Shown here: positions 63,703 through 64,000 of the stretch, in pieces | How positions within the stretch are numbered: position 1 is the stretch's first letter | How the letters are laid out: each line of letters begins with the position of its first letter | DNA from: Nonomuraea fuscirosea | GTDB lineage: Bacteria > Actinomycetota > Actinomycetes > Streptosporangiales > Streptosporangiaceae | Direction of reading: 5' to 3' | Assembly: GCF_003001935.1 (NCBI RefSeq) | Contig: NZ_PVNG01000002.1 | Span: 434,001 to 498,000 of the forward strand | DNA: 64,000 nucleotides | Made by a program: the position numbers and the translations under genes | Notes under the pieces: generated by a model | Told to the model about the DNA's origin: nothing | What the model saw: only the letters and a program-made list of their open reading frames with translations | Databases searched by the model: none

Positions 63703-63861
63703 ATGCGTACATCACGTTTCGCTCTGGTGGTTCTCGCGGCCGTCGCGTTGCTCATGACGTCGTTCACGACGGGGAGCGCCGCGTTCGCCGATCCGGAGCC
63801 GACCGCTCTGGAACTGCGGGTCGTCGTGGACGACTGCCACTACGGAAGCCTGCGGCCATGA
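63703..63861 (+). CDS. Tiny secreted peptide coupled to moxR
   Basis: 52 residues. Residues 1-29 are a clear signal peptide (hydrophobic core [12 protein letters not shown], cleavage after AFA), leaving a mature peptide of about 23 residues with one Cys (VVDDCHYGS). AGGAA lies before the ATG. Its stop overlaps the MoxR ATG by four bases (ATGA). No family recognised; it could be the remnant of a longer secreted protein. Confidence 0.6.
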   Translation: MRTSRFALVVLAAVALLMTSFTTGSAAFADPEPTALELRVVVDDCHYGSLRP

Positions 63862-64000
63862 CGGACCAGGCGCTGCTCGAACGGGCCCTGTTCGAGGTCA
63901 AGCGGGTGATCGTGGGCCAGGACCACATGGTCGAGCGGCTGCTCGTGGCGGTGCTGGCCAAGGGGCACTGCCTGCTCGAAGGCGTGCCGGGGATCGCGAA
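63858..64000 (+). CDS. MoxR-family AAA+ ATPase, cut by the window end
   Basis: N-terminal 47 residues only: [20 protein letters not shown] and [14 protein letters not shown], the latter leading into Walker A. MoxR ATPases act as chaperones for metal or cofactor insertion and usually precede a DUF58 gene. Confidence 0.85.
   Translation, partial: MTDQALLERALFEVKRVIVGQDHMVERLLVAVLAKGHCLLEGVPGIA

Overview
The window is high-GC DNA (GC-rich third positions, many GTG starts, long spurious antisense open frames) with actinobacterial hallmarks: recO-uppS, glycyl-tRNA synthetase, MoxR, a zinc-uptake locus ending in a Fur-family gene, an rocD/amidinohydrolase/AsnC locus, and many starts that look leaderless. 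A member of Streptosporangiales (Nonomuraea or a relative) fits best; that is inference. About fifty protein genes cover nearly all of the sequence. No gap between genes exceeds 300 bases, and I saw no rRNA, tRNA, CRISPR array, insertion sequence or phage gene.

Layout. 0-10 kb: Gfo/Idh oxidoreductase, secreted serine protease, an amide-use locus (acetamidase, APC permease, AmiC-like binding protein, divergent MarR), glutamate dehydrogenase, PhoD-like phosphatase and a methyltransferase. 10-16 kb: rocD with a DDAH/ArgZ-like hydrolase and its AsnC regulator, an unusual GH1 beta-glucosidase fused in frame to a LacI regulator, and an Fe(II)/2OG oxygenase. 16-21 kb: a secreted GH16 glucanase flanked by two identical 12-bp palindromes, set among three uncharacterised envelope genes (coiled-coil membrane protein, coiled-coil protein, VWA-like lipoprotein). 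21-31 kb: CDP-alcohol phosphotransferase with a DUF5941-type protein, recO-uppS, AraC, saccharopine-dehydrogenase-like protein, an orphan ABC exporter permease, and a CGNR/EamA pair. 30-36 kb: znuA-znuC-znuB-zur with a Zur box, FG-GAP lipoprotein, PadR plus alpha/beta hydrolase.

36.8-57.1 kb is the most interesting region and looks like a complete oxalate/glyoxylate locus. It holds a PanE-like reductase (candidate oxalyl-CoA reductase), MoeA-like protein, TPP-dependent decarboxylase, formyl-CoA/oxalate CoA-transferase (Frc), NDP-forming acyl-CoA synthetase, an Nramp-fold transporter without the metal motifs, TerC, a FadR-type GntR regulator, an MFS transporter, and an overlapping operon sucC-sucD-hyi-glxR-gcl-aldehyde dehydrogenase. 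Six copies of one palindromic motif (consensus CGGTATRCNGTATGG) lie in this region. Four of them overlap a likely -10 box ahead of an operon, one overlaps the MFS start codon, and one is at the 3' end of the PanE-like gene. I infer that the GntR protein represses the locus and itself. The expected flow is oxalate to oxalyl-CoA (Frc or a ligase), then either decarboxylation to formyl-CoA and formate for energy, or reduction to glyoxylate, which Gcl and GlxR turn into glycerate for biomass.

57.1-64 kb: DUF6703-type membrane protein, antibiotic-monooxygenase-like protein, glyS, a large secreted M14 carboxypeptidase, a dienelactone-hydrolase-like lipoprotein, and a tiny secreted peptide coupled to a MoxR ATPase cut by the window end.
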